Positions 11,301 through 21,733 of a stretch of 64,000 nucleotides of DNA are shown piece after piece. The notes beneath the pieces were generated by a model that was not told where the DNA came from, made no database searches, and saw only the letters and a program-made list of their open reading frames with translations. The stretch is from Porites lobata (Eukaryota > Cnidaria > Anthozoa > Scleractinia > Poritidae). The first letter of the stretch is position 1. Every line of letters starts with the position of its first letter. The translations under genes were made by a program, and so were the position numbers. The stretch is taken from contig CALNXK010000040.1 of NCBI GenBank assembly GCA_942486035.1, forward strand, positions 3,030,001 to 3,094,000. The letters are read 5' to 3'.

Positions 11301-13386
11301 GTAAATGACCATACTCTTTAGTCCAACCGTCAAGATAACTTCCTTCTATACAAGGTAGACTTCTACACAATTTAAATAAAGATATGATCGTCGCTGTGGT
11401 AATTGCAATATAAGCAATTGCAAATTAACCCGAAAAAATTTCGGGACTTCAACGGGATTCGAACCCATGGCCCCTGCTTTAGTGCTGCAGTGCACTACCA
11501 ACTGAGCTATGAAGACCCATGATTAGGAGCAGGCCAATTTGTTGAGTTCATCCTAACTCGTGAAAGGAATGAAACATAGAATGAAGATAATGTGAACTAC
11601 GGAAATACAAATTTCATTAAGATATGATCGTCGCAGTGGTATTGTAGTTCAGTAAGCAATTGCAAATTTACCCGTAAAAATTTCGGAACGGGATTCGAAC
11701 CCATGGCCCCCGTCTGTATTAGCGAGCAGTGCTCTAAATAAGTTTGAGAACAGATTTTTTTTCCGAGGAACAACACTGATCCGACTACGTGCTTATCTTG
11801 ATCCTTGTGGATTGCTTTTATTTACATCACTTTTCACCGACCTCGTTGCCTAATTCATTTCCGAAGAACAAATGAGATGCATATATTTTTAGGGTCTGTA
11901 GCCAAGGAACTGTTTCCTAGATTATGCGAGGAATACCTGGCTGGACGTTTGAATCTGGATAAACTCATTACCCACAGAATGTCTCTAGGTGAAATAAATA
12001 AAGCATTTGATGTCATGCGTGCTGGGGAAAGGTATGCAAAATCATCTGTTTACCAGTATCTTATGTTTTGGTATAAACTCCTAGAATGTTGATCGTGATA
12101 ACTTAACTGACAGTGAATTTTAAGTATGGTAAATACTTGAGGAAGATGTTTTTCAGTCATTGACAGTCCTATTCGCAGCACTGGGATTTTTTCTTCGGAG
12201 CCGCCTGTTTCACTGAGTGAGAAACATCTTTCCCACTTAATGGGCGTTGTTGACGAGGATGTGTTCCTTTAAAGACGTCAAACCCAAATGAAGATAAAAA
12301 TTATGTTTATTAGTTCGCTGACAACTTCCTTTTCTTTTTTTACTGTAGCATTCGATCAGTCATTCTCTTTGAGGTATGTTGCTGTTGTTTTCTACCTTTC
12401 TCTCAAACGCTAGTTTCTAAAAGTAATAATTTTCCGCTCAAGCAGATAAGCGAGAAGTGCGAGAGAGGCATGACGGGGACGAGCCCAGAGCTTTCTTTAA
12501 CTCAAATGTCCCCGAAAAAAGTGATAGCGAGAGACTGGGGACGAAGCAGCTTTCTCGTAGTCCAGTTCAATTGGTGGATGACGCCATCCATTGAATAAAT
12601 ATCTATCAAGTGGACAACGCAATTGGCTCCCCTGATATTTATCTGCTGGATATTATTTATCAGGTGGATAGAGCCCTCCAACGTTTAACTGAACTGGAGC
12701 CTGATTTTCAGTGTACGAAAAGAGGTTGGAAGATGTAAGCCAAAGAAACGCCTCACAATCAGCGATCGGATTCGGGAAGCTATGCAAGGCTAGGACATCT
12801 TATAGGTTTTGACTTAAAGGCAGCTTAGACGATACTTAGGATAGTTATACCTTATTTAGAAGAGAAAGTGGATCAATTAGGTTTCTGGTCAACTGTCCAC
12901 CTACCCCTCCCCTAAGCCATCATTTTGCCCAAAGTGAGAAGTAAGTGTTGATGTAATGTGTTAATGCTTAGGGGAGGGGTAGATGAGCAGTTTCCCAGCA
13001 ACCTTTATTGACCCGATTGTACTTCAGGTCAACTTTGAGGTGAGCTATCTTGGAGTCCGCTTTATCGTACCCAGGCCTCAGCTTAATCGACTTGTTCGGT
13101 GCGGCCTATTTCCCTTTTTTAAACAGTCTTTGCCATTTTTAACGGTCGGTGCTATCATTGGTAACAAAGCCTTTAGTCATAATATATGTGATATATTCCC
13201 TATTCCCTATCGTAGCTAAACTTGCTTAACTCCGCTGACAGGTTTTTGATCATTTTAAACACTGATACCCACTCCACAACAGCTAACCAGCAGCAGCTTC
13301 CGCGTCGTGAATTTTTAAATGCTTGGCTTAATTTTTTAACTGACTAAAGCTACACAGATAATGATTTTATTTATGTCTTGCAGTGA
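5373..13386 (+). CDS. Zinc-dependent alcohol dehydrogenase, class III-like (11 exons seen, first exon missing)
   Basis: Medium-chain NAD-dependent alcohol dehydrogenase. Exons: 5373-5616, 6023-6104, 7126-7261, 7974-8060, 9187-9316, 10353-10414, 10672-10740, 11104-11236, 11893-12031, 12349-12373, then a stop at 13384-13386. All phases agree and give 369 residues, close to the usual 374-376 of class III enzymes; a short Met-bearing exon upstream is not located. Catalytic zinc ligands are visible in GVCHSD, GHEGAG and CLIGCCVSTGYG; the four structural-zinc cysteines lie in CGECTYCRNPKTNLC; the NAD fold has GLGGVGLSVVMG and IGIDI. The C-terminus AGESIRSVILFE fits the family. The loop LDGTTRLKCKG resembles class III (glutathione-dependent formaldehyde dehydrogenase) proteins, but the segment normally holding the glutathione-binding arginine reads RMDELETG, so substrate class is uncertain. 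If the last intron is retained, about 54 extra residues follow. Confidence 0.85.
7436..7747. mobile_element. MITE in ADH intron 3
   Basis: Inverted ends: TCCGTTTATATGGAGAAAAG then TCGTCCCGGG on the left; CCGGGACAACTTTTCTCCG then TATAAATGGGACCTTA on the right. About 310 bp, non-coding, wholly intronic. Confidence 0.65.
8284..8387. mobile_element. 104-bp fold-back MITE with 9-bp target duplication (ADH intron 4)
   Basis: Nearly the whole element is one hairpin: TAGCCTGTGTACAGACGTCC ... CGTCTGTACACAGGCTG, with arms meeting at AGAGACTCTTCTC. It is flanked on both sides by GAATTTTGA (8275-8283 and 8388-8396), a perfect 9-bp target duplication. The TAGCCTG end is shared with larger elements at 27859, 38142 and 44514. 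Confidence 0.85.
9890..10175 (-). mobile_element. tRNA-derived SINE, minus strand (ADH intron 5)
   Basis: On the minus strand, 10175 downward reads as a degenerate tRNA head: an A-box-like TTAGCTCAGTGAGTTGG and a B-box-like GAGCACGATTCCC about 50 nt later, then a non-tRNA body ending in ATGAAGTCTTTTTTG. It no longer folds convincingly as a tRNA, so it is a SINE and not a functional tRNA gene. Confidence 0.5.
11370..11745 (-). mobile_element. Two tandem tRNA-derived SINE units, minus strand (ADH intron 8)
   Basis: Minus-strand reading of about 11520-11440 gives a tRNA-like head with A box TAGCTCAGTTGGTAG, B box GGTTCGAATCCC and a partial acceptor pairing (six of seven pairs by eye), followed by a tail ending GCGACGATCATATCTT. 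The B-box part and the same tail recur at 11617-11710, so two units lie head to tail, the upstream one lacking part of its tRNA head. The anticodon loop lacks a normal T33, which argues against a working tRNA. Confidence 0.65.
12559..12705. mobile_element. MITE in last ADH intron
   Basis: Inverted ends: CCAGTTCAATTGGTGGATGA on the left and CCAACGTTTAACTGAACTGG on the right, with inner complementary blocks around AATAAATATC / GATATTATTTATC. Non-coding; matches the style of a very common coral fold-back repeat (from memory). Confidence 0.6.
12885..12998. mobile_element. Fold-back MITE, C/G-rich ends
   Basis: Left arm AACTGTCCACCTACCCCTCC then CCTAAGCC; right arm GCTTAGGGGAGGGGTAGATG then AGCAGTT. 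The same family is present at 55884-55992. Confidence 0.7.
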
Positions 13387-13799
13387 AATTTTGGCAGTCA
13401 AGGTCCAGCCGATTGAACTAGGATATCATCGTACGCATACAGGAGAAAATTGTGCTCAGTCGAAAATAAAAAGTGCTGATAATATGAATTTTCACCCTAT
13501 CACTTCACAGGGTCCTGAAAAATACAGAGAGCATATTATTTCCAGAATTTGTTTTAATTCAGTCTTACTTTAAATAGTGAATTACCTTCCATTTTTATCA
13601 TGATGCGATGAACTGCCGTGTGTGTGTAATTACTACACCGGTCTAAAAAGTGTTCTCCTCAATTGGAAACCTTAACCAAATCAACAGACCGAGGAGGAGG
13701 GTTGATCCCTCAAATACCACTGACCAAGTTTGCTTCAGAGTCGGCAAGGACTTCCCACGGCACCGGCATCGCTGGTCCTTATTTTACGTCGGTTTACGC
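13387..13799. other. ADH 3' UTR candidate and intergenic sequence
   Basis: After the TGA supplied by the last ADH exon, this stretch probably begins as 3' UTR. No clear AATAAA was pinned down and no other gene is recognised. Confidence 0.35.
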
Positions 13800-13925
13800 G
13801 TTAACCGACAGCGGGAGCAAGGATAACGCAGTGGTGAGAGCACTCACCTCCCACCAATGTGGCCCGGGTTCAAATCCCCTTGTGGACGCCATATACGGGT
13901 CATATTGTGTAATAGCTATATGTTA
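13800..13925 (+). mobile_element. tRNA-derived SINE fragment
   Basis: A box GGATAACGCAGTGG (from 13821) and B box GGGTTCAAATCCC (13866-13878) are spaced as in a tRNA promoter, followed by GGACGCCATATACGGGTC. The arms do not form a full cloverleaf. I recall the head as typical of a dispersed coral SINE. Confidence 0.6.
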
Positions 13926-15792
13926 ACAAAAGAAAACATTAGATCTTGGGTGTACTAGCATCTATTAGGTTAGTAGCTATTTCAAAGTCCGTTGAAAAAT
14001 ACTCTATGTACTTATTGACTGAGAGGGAACAGAGTTGGTTCCAGGGACAACAATTAGCGTTAAGAATCTGAAACCAAACGAAAAAGATGCGTAACGTCGA
14101 ACACGTCTAGGGAAAAATCTCTAAAAATTGCTAGGATAAAAAATTTTCGACCCTGAGAGTAAGCCTAAGGTACCCCTACCCCTAGCCCTAGGGTTAGGGT
14201 AGGGGTTAATTCCAGGAAAAACAATTGGCGCTGAGAAACTGAAACCAAATACAAAAAATGCACTGTCGTCAAAGATTAGTGTGGAAAAATCTTTAAAACG
14301 AGTTAGATTAAAAAGGATTTCATCCTGGAAGTAAAACTAAGCTAACCCTAACCATAACCAAACCCTAAGGATAGGGTTAGCTTAGTTTTACCCTAATCCT
14401 AACCCTAGGGTTTGGTTAGGGTTAGCTTAGTTTTACTTCAAAGATCGAAAATTTTTATCCTGACGGGGTTTAATGATTTTCCTCTAGAAGTCTTCGACGA
14501 TACACATCTTTAGCATTTGCTGTCTGATTCTGAACGTCAATCTCTCCCAAGAGTTACCCGAACCATAACCTTCGCCCTGGGGTTAGGGTTAGACTTAGAG
14601 TTTGCGTAGTTTTACTTCCAGGATCGAAAATTTTTTATCCTAACAAGTTTAAAAGAATTTTTCCTAGACGTCCTGGAAGTACGCATCTTTTGCATTTGGT
14701 TTCAGATTCTCAACGCTAATAATTTTAACCTGAGTTAACCCCAACCCTAACCCAATGGCTAGGCTAAGGGTTAGGGTTAGGTATGGGGTTAACTCCTAAG
14801 AAAACGATAAGCGTTGGGAATCTAAAACCAAAAGCAATAGATGAGTATCGTCAAAGACTTCTAGAGAAAAATCTTAAAACTTGTGAGGATGAAAAATTTT
14901 TTGACGTGGAAGTGATCTCAAGCTAACCCTAACCATAAGCCTAAGCTTAACCCTAGGGTTAGGGCTGGGGTTAACTCCTGGGAAAAAGATAAGCGTTGAG
15001 AATCTGAAACCAAATGCAAAATATTAGTATCGTCGTAGACGTTCAGGGAAAAGACTTTAAAAGTTCCGTACAGGAAAAAATAGTTATCCTGGAAGCGACC
15101 CCAAGCTAACCCTAACCCTAACCCTAAGCTTAACCCTAGGGTTAGGGTTGGGGTTAACTCCTGGGAAAACGATAAGCGTTGAGAATCTGAAACCAAATGC
15201 AAAAGATTAGTATCGTCGTAGACGTTCAGGGAAAAGTCTTTAAAATTTGTGTAGACGAAAAATTTTTTATCCTAAAAGTGACCCCAAGCTAACCCTAACC
15301 CTAACCCTAAGCTTAACCCTAGGGTTAGGGTTGGGGTTAACTCCTGGGAAAACGATAAGCGTTGAGAATCTGAAACCAAATGCAAAAGATTAGTATCGTC
15401 GTTGACGTTCCGGGAAAAGACTTTAAAAGTTCCGTACAGGAAAAAGTAGTTATCCTGGAAGCGACCCCAAGCTAACCCTAACACTAACCCTAAGCTTAAC
15501 CCTAGGGTTAGGGTTGGGGTTAACTCCTGGGATAACGATAAGCGTGGAGAATCTGAAACCAAATGCAAAAGATTAGTGTCGTCGTAGACGTTCAGGAAAA
15601 AATCTTTAAAACTGGGGCAGACGAAAAAATATTTTTTCTGGAAGTGACCCCAAGCTAACTCTAACCCTAACCCTAACCCGAACGTTCAGGGAAAAATCTT
15701 TAAAACTTGTGTAGAAGAAAACAATATTATCGTGGAAGTGACCCCAACCTGATCTTCAACGCTTATCGTTTTCCCCGGAGTTAACCCCAAAA

Positions 15793-15826
15793 CTAACCCT
15801 AGGGTTAAGCTTAACCCTAGGGTTAG
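15793..15826. repeat. Perfect 34-bp palindrome at a satellite orientation switch
   Basis: The sequence CTAACCCTAGGGTTAAG followed by its exact reverse complement. It sits where a short inverted satellite piece (about 15750-15808) flips back to the forward orientation. Confidence 0.8.
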
Positions 15827-18800
15827 GGTTGGGGTTAACTCCTGGGAAAACGGTAAGCGTTGAGAATCTGAAACCGAATGCAAAAGATTAGTATCGTCGT
15901 AGACGTTCAGGGAATAATCTTTAAAACTTGTGTAGACGAAAAAATTTATATTTCCTAAAAGTGACCCTAAGCTAACCCTAACCCAAACCCTAAGCTTAGC
16001 CCTAGGGTTAGGGTTGGGGTTAACTCCTGGGAAAACGATAAGCGTTGAGAATCTGAAACAAAATGCAAAAGATTAGTATCGTCGTAGACGTTCAGGGAAA
16101 AGTCTTTAAAACTTGTGTAGAGGAAAACATTTTTTAACCTAAAAGTGACCCCAGGCTAACGCTAACCCTAACCCTAAGCTTAACCCTAGGGTTAGGGTTG
16201 GGGTTAACTCCTCGGAAAACGATAAGCGTTGAGAATCTGAAACCAAATGCAAAAGATTAGTATCGTCGTAGACGTTCAGGGAAAAGTCTTTAAACCTTGT
16301 GTAGACGAAAAATTTTTTATCCTAGAAGTGACCCTAAGCTAACCCTAACCCTAACCCTAAGCTTATCCTTAGGGTTAGGGTTGGGGTTAACTCCTGGGAA
16401 AACGGTAAGCGTTGAGAATCTGAAACCAAATGCAAAAGATTAGTATCGTCGTAGACGTTCCGGGAAAAGACTTTAAAAGTTCCGTACAGGAAAAAATAGT
16501 TATCCTGGAAGCGACCCCAAGCTAACCCTAACCCTAAGCTTAACCCTAGGGTTAGGGTTGAGGTTAACTCCTGGGAAAACGGTAAGCGTTGAGCATCTGA
16601 AACCGAACCCAAAAGATTAGTATCGTCGTAGACGTTCAGGGAATAATCTTTAAAACTTGTGTAGACGAAAAAATTTTTATTTCCTAAAAGTGACCCTAAG
16701 CTAACCCTAACCCAAACCCTAAGCTTAGCCCTAGGGTTAGGGTTGGGGTTAACTCCTGGGAAAACGGTAAGCGTTGAGAATCTGAAACCAAATGCAAAAG
16801 ATTAGTATCGTCGTAGACGTTCAGGGAAAAGTCTTTAAAACTTGTGTAGACGAAAAATTTTTTATCCTAAAAGTGACCCCAAGCTAACCCTAACCCTAAC
16901 CCTAAGCTTAACCCTAGGGTTAGGGTTGGGGTTAACTCCTGGGAAAACGATAAGCGTTGAGAATGTGAAACCAAATGCAAAAGATTAGTATCGTCGTAGA
17001 CGTTCAGGGAAAAGTCTTTAAAACTTGAGTAGACGAAAAATTTTTTATCCTAAAAGTGACCCCAAGCTAACCCTAACCCTAACCCTAAGCTTAACCCTAG
17101 GGTTAAGGTTGGGGTTAACTCCTAGGAAAAGGATAAGCGTTGAGAATGTGAAACCAAATGCAAAAGATTAGTATCGTCGTAGACGTTCAGGGAAAAATCT
17201 TTAAAAGTTCCGTACAGGAAAAAATGGTTATCCTGGAAGGGACCCCAAGCTAACCCTAACACTAACCCTAAGCTTAACCCTAGGGTTAGGGTTGGGGTTA
17301 ACTCCTGGGAAAACGATAAGCGTTGAGAATCTGAAACCAAATGCAAAAGATTAGTGTCGTCGTAGACGTTCAGGGAAAAGTCTTTAAAACTTGTGTAGAC
17401 AAAAAATTTTTTATCCTAAAAGTGACCCCGAGCTAACCCTAACCGTAACCGTAAGCTTAACCCTAGGGTTAGGGTTGGGGTTAACTCCTGGGAAAACGAT
17501 AAGCGTTGAGAATCTGAAACCAAATGCAAAAGATTAGTATCGTCGTAGAGGTTCCGGGAAAAGACTTTAAAAGTTCCGTACAGGAAAAAACTTTTTATCC
17601 TAAAAGCGACCCCAAGCTAACCCTAACACTAACCCTAAGCTTAACCCTAGGGTTAGGGTTGGGGTTAACTCCTGGGAAAACGATAAGCGTTGAGAATCTG
17701 AAATCAAATGCAAAAGATTAGTGTCGTCGTAGACGTTCAGGGAAAAGTCTTTAAAACTTGTGTAACCAAAAAACTTTTTATCCTAAAAGTGACCCCAAGC
17801 TAACCCCAACCCTAACCCTAAGCTTAACCCTAGGGTTAGGGTTGGGGTTAACTCCTGGGAAAACGATAAGTGTTGAGAATCTGAAACCAAATGGAAAAGA
17901 TTAGTATCGTCGTAGACGTTCAGGGAAAAGTCTTTAAAACTTGTGTAGACGAAAAATTTTTTATCGTAAAAGTGACCCCAAGCTAACCCTAACCCTAACC
18001 CTAAGCTTAACCCTAGGGTTAGGGTTGAGGTTAACTCCTGGGAAAACGGTAAGCGTTGAGCATCTGAAACCGAATCCAAAAGATTAGTATCGTCGTAGAC
18101 GTTCAGGGAATAATCTTTAAAACTTGTGTAGACGAAAAAATTTTTATTTCCTAAAAGTGACCCTAAGCTAACCCTAACCCAAACCCTAAGCTTAGCCCTA
18201 GGGTTAGGGTTGGGGTTAACTCCTGGGAAAACGGTAAGCGTTGAGAATCTGAAACCAAATGCAAAAGATTAGTATCGTCGTAGACGTTCAGGGAAAAGTC
18301 TTTAAAACTTGTGTAGAGGAAAAAATTGTTTATCCTAAAAGTGACCCCAGGCTTACCCTAACCCTAACCCTAAGCTTAACCCTAGGGTTAGGGTTGGGGT
18401 TAACTCCTGGGAAAACGATAAGTGTTGAGAATGTGAAACCAAATGGAAAAGATTAGTATCGTCGTAGACGTTCAGGGAAAAGTGTTTAAAACTTGTGTAG
18501 AGAAAAAATTTTTTATCCTAAAAGTGACCCCAAGCTAACCCCAACCCTAACCTTAAGCTTAACCCTAGGGTTAGGGTTGGGGTTAACTCCTGGAAAAACG
18601 ATAAGCGTTGAGAATCTGAAACCAAATGCAAAAGATTAGTATCGTCGTAGACGTTCAGGGAAAAGTCTTTTAAACTTGTGTAGACGAAAAATTTTTTATC
18701 CTAAATGTGACCCTAAGGTAACCCTAACCCTAACCCTAAGCTTAACCCTAGGGTTAGGGTTGGGGTTAACTCCAAGGAAAACGGTAAGCGTTGAGAATCT

Positions 18801-19786
18801 GAAACCAAATGCAAAAGATTAGTATCGTCGTAGACGTTCCGGGAAAAGACTTTAAAAGTTCCGTACAGGAAAAAATGGTTATCCTGGAAGGGACCCCAAG
18901 CTAACCCTAACACTAACCCTAAGCTTAACCCTAGGGTTAGGGTTGGGGTTAACTCCTGGGAAAACGATAAGCGTTGAGAATCTGAAACCAAATGCAAAAG
19001 ATTAGTGTCGTCGTAGACGTTCAGGGAAAAGTCTTTAAAACTTGTGTAGACAAAAAATTTTTTATCCTAAAAGTGACCCCGAGCTAACCCTAACCGTAAC
19101 CGTAAGCTTAACCCTAGGGTTAGGGTTGGGGTTGACTCCTGGGAAAACGATAAGCGTTGAGAATCTGAAACCAAATGGAAAAGATTAGTATCGTCGTAGA
19201 CGTTCAGAGAATAGTCTTTAAAACTTGGGTAGAGGAAAAATTTTTTATCCTAAAAGTGACCCCAAGCTAACCCGACCCTAACCCTAAGCTTAACCCTACT
19301 GTTTGGGTTGGGGTTAACTCCTGGGAAAACGATAAGCGTTGAGAATCTGAATCCAAATGCAAAAGATTAGTATCGTCGTAGACGTTCCGGGAAAAGACTT
19401 TAAAAGTTCCGTACAGGAAAAAGTAGTTATCCTGGAAGCGACCCCAAGCTAACCCTAACACTAACCCTAAGCTTAACCCTAGGGTTAGGGTTGGGGTTAA
19501 CTCCTGGGATAACGATAAGCGTGGAGAATCTGAAACCAAATGCAAAAGATTAGTGTCGTCGTAGACGTTCAGGAAAAAATCTTTAAAACTGGGGCAGACG
19601 AAAAAATATTTTTTCTGGAAGTGACCCCAAGCTAACTCTAACCCTAACCCTAACCCGAACGTTCAGGGAAAAATCTTTAAAACTTGTGTAGAAGAAAACA
19701 ATATTATCGTGGAAGTGACCCCAACCTGATCTTCAACGCTTATCGTTTTCCCCGGAGTTAACCCCAAAACTAACCCTAGGGTTAAG

Positions 19787-20385
19787 CTTAGGGTTAGCTT
19801 AGATCACTTGCAGAATAAATATTTTTTCGTCTACCCAAGTGTTAAAGATTTTTCCCTGAACGTCTACGACGATACTAATCTTTTGCATTTGGTTTCAGAT
19901 TGTTAACGCTTATCGTTTGCCCAGGAGTTAACCCCAACCCTAACCCTAGGGTTAATCTTAGGGTTACGGTTAGGGCTAGCTTGGAGTCACTTCCAGGATA
20001 AAAAATTTTATATCTACAAAAGTTTAAAAGACTTTTTCCTGCTCAGCTTCGACCAATCCCATGTTTTGCATTTGGTTTCAGATTCTCAACCCTTATTGTT
20101 TTTTGAAGAGTTAACCCCAACCCTAATCCTAGGGTTAAGCTTAGGGTTAAGCTTTGGTTAAGGGTTGGGGTTAGCTTGGGGTCACTTCCAGGATAAGTAT
20201 TTCTTCGTCTACGGAAGTTTTAAAGATTTTTCCCTGAACGTCTACGACGATACTAATCTTTTGCATTTGGTTTCAGATTGTCCACGCTTATTGTTTTGGC
20301 AGGTTTTAACCACAAACCTAACCCTAGGGTTAAGCTTAGGATTAGGTTTAGGGTTAGCTTGGCGTCACTTCCAAAATAAATAACT
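19787..20385. repeat. Inverted block of the satellite
   Basis: From about 19787 the units run in reverse (linker, then GTCTACGACGATACTAATC, TCAGATTGTTAACGCTTATC, AACCCCAACCCTAACC) for roughly three units. At about 20385 (ACTCCTGCGAAAACGATAAG) the forward orientation resumes for one decayed unit. Confidence 0.8.
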
Positions 20386-20640
20386 CCTGCGAAAACGATA
20401 AGCGTTGAGAATCTGAAACCAAATGCAAAACATGAGTATTGTCGTAGACGTCCTGGGAAAAATCTTTAAAACTTTTGCTAGATGAAAAAAGTTTTATCCT
20501 GGAAGTGACTTCAAGCTAACCCTAGCCCTAACCCTAAGCTTAACCCTAGGTTTAGGGTTGGGGTTATTTCCAGGGAAAACGATTGGCGTTGTGAATCTGA
20601 AACCAAATGCAAACTATGCGTATGGTCGAACAATTGCAGG

Positions 20641-20845
20641 AAAAATTCGTTAAAAATTTGTTGTATTTGTACTTTTTTGTAGACATATTGATTTAAAATA
20701 TATCAGAAAGGCCAGAAACTTTCTATTAATAATACTTTATTCTAAAGACATTGTCTTAAATGAATGTGCAAGTATTACAAAATTACAAAAAAAAAATTAA
20801 ATTTTTGTCGTGTCAAAAACATCGCTCTTTTCATTTTCGCTTAAT
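20641..20845. other. Spacer between satellite and duplication copy A
   Basis: AT-rich sequence with no recognised feature. Confidence 0.4.
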
Positions 20846-21733
20846 TTCAAAAGTTTAGAAGGATGGTATAAATGGTATGTGGATTGTTTGCGGAAAATAT
20901 ATGTAAAAGTATACTGAATGTATGTTATGAAAATTGTCTGCCGAAGGTATACAGAATTGTGACATCGCGTATACAATTTTCACCTACCCTAGAGTGTTAT
21001 GCATTCGTTAGCGTCTCTCGCTGCTTGGCCCTACAGTATCGTGCTTGACTGACAGGAATTTTCTGAATCATTTTCTGTATCCATATTTAAAATCAATATT
21101 CGGCTGTGGCCAATAACGCGGTTGAAAAGTTTACCTTTGTTACTTTTAGTCTGCATTCAGCGAGATAGAGGAATTCCAATCGCAACCTCTGACAAAAGAT
21201 TTTCGCAACCTTTCCAGAGTCATCAACATGCCAACTATCAAAATGCATCAACTACAATTCAAAATCCAGGATGTTGTCGAGTACGAGAGGGGGCATCAGT
21301 CGGATTTAAAAAGCGGACATCACTCAAAATTTGGAACAATTGTGATATAAAATTAATGGCACTCTGGTGATTCTCTTAGATTTAGTTCATTTATATTTTA
21401 CAACAAAAATTTTGCAAGCCGGCGTGTTTGAAGTCTTATTGGCATTTTTGAAGTTTTGAAACACAAGGTTGCGATTTCGCAGTCCCAAAAACACTAGAAG
21501 TTGGATTTTCGAGGGTCTAAAGTTCAGAACTTTCCTTGAGGGCATTCGCCCTCAATGGATGCAGGAGTGAATGATTCCTTGACTGCATTGACCAATGTAT
21601 GACGTATGCATCAATAATCATGAAATAACTGGTTGAAAACTACATATAAAAAAACACACACATACATATATTATATATTTTTGCCAGAGTATTCACTGAT
21701 GGTTTATTTCCCTTGTTTCATTAATTTCGTCTC

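Larger units (their letters stand above)
14140..20640. repeat. Satellite array of about 183-bp units with telomere-type TTAGGG motifs
   Basis: From about 14.9 to 19.6 kb the unit recurs with centres (CCCTAGGG) at 14951, 15134, 15317, 15500, then from 16000 at steps of about 178-185 bp to 19477: roughly 25 units. Each has CCCTAACCCTAACCCTAAGC to the left and AGGGTTAGGGTTGGGGTTAA to the right of the palindrome, then GATAAGCGTTGAGAATCTGA, a GTATCGTCGTAGACGTTC block and an AT-rich linker. At least three linker subtypes are interspersed: GTGTAGACG-type, CCGTACAGG-type, and a 185-bp AATAATC-type with CCCAAACCC. The edges (14.14-14.9 and 20.39-20.64 kb) are degenerate. Minus-strand open frames inside are a by-product of a unit length divisible by three. 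Confidence 0.95.

Noticed and set aside
11440..11522. Functional tRNA gene on the minus strand
   Set aside because: A and B boxes are present but the anticodon loop lacks T33, the acceptor stem has a mismatch, and the unit is repeated with a SINE tail.
14918..19545. Series of 90-100 residue minus-strand open frames rich in Leu and Gly
   Set aside because: They are readings of the 183-bp satellite unit in its in-phase frame, repeat with the array, and have no start context or splice structure of their own.
14160..20640. A true chromosome end
   Set aside because: TTAGGG runs are short and embedded in a longer unit, the orientation switches, and genes or elements lie on both sides.
14140..20640. 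CRISPR-like array
   Set aside because: Repeats are contiguous and long with no unique spacers, in a eukaryotic setting.
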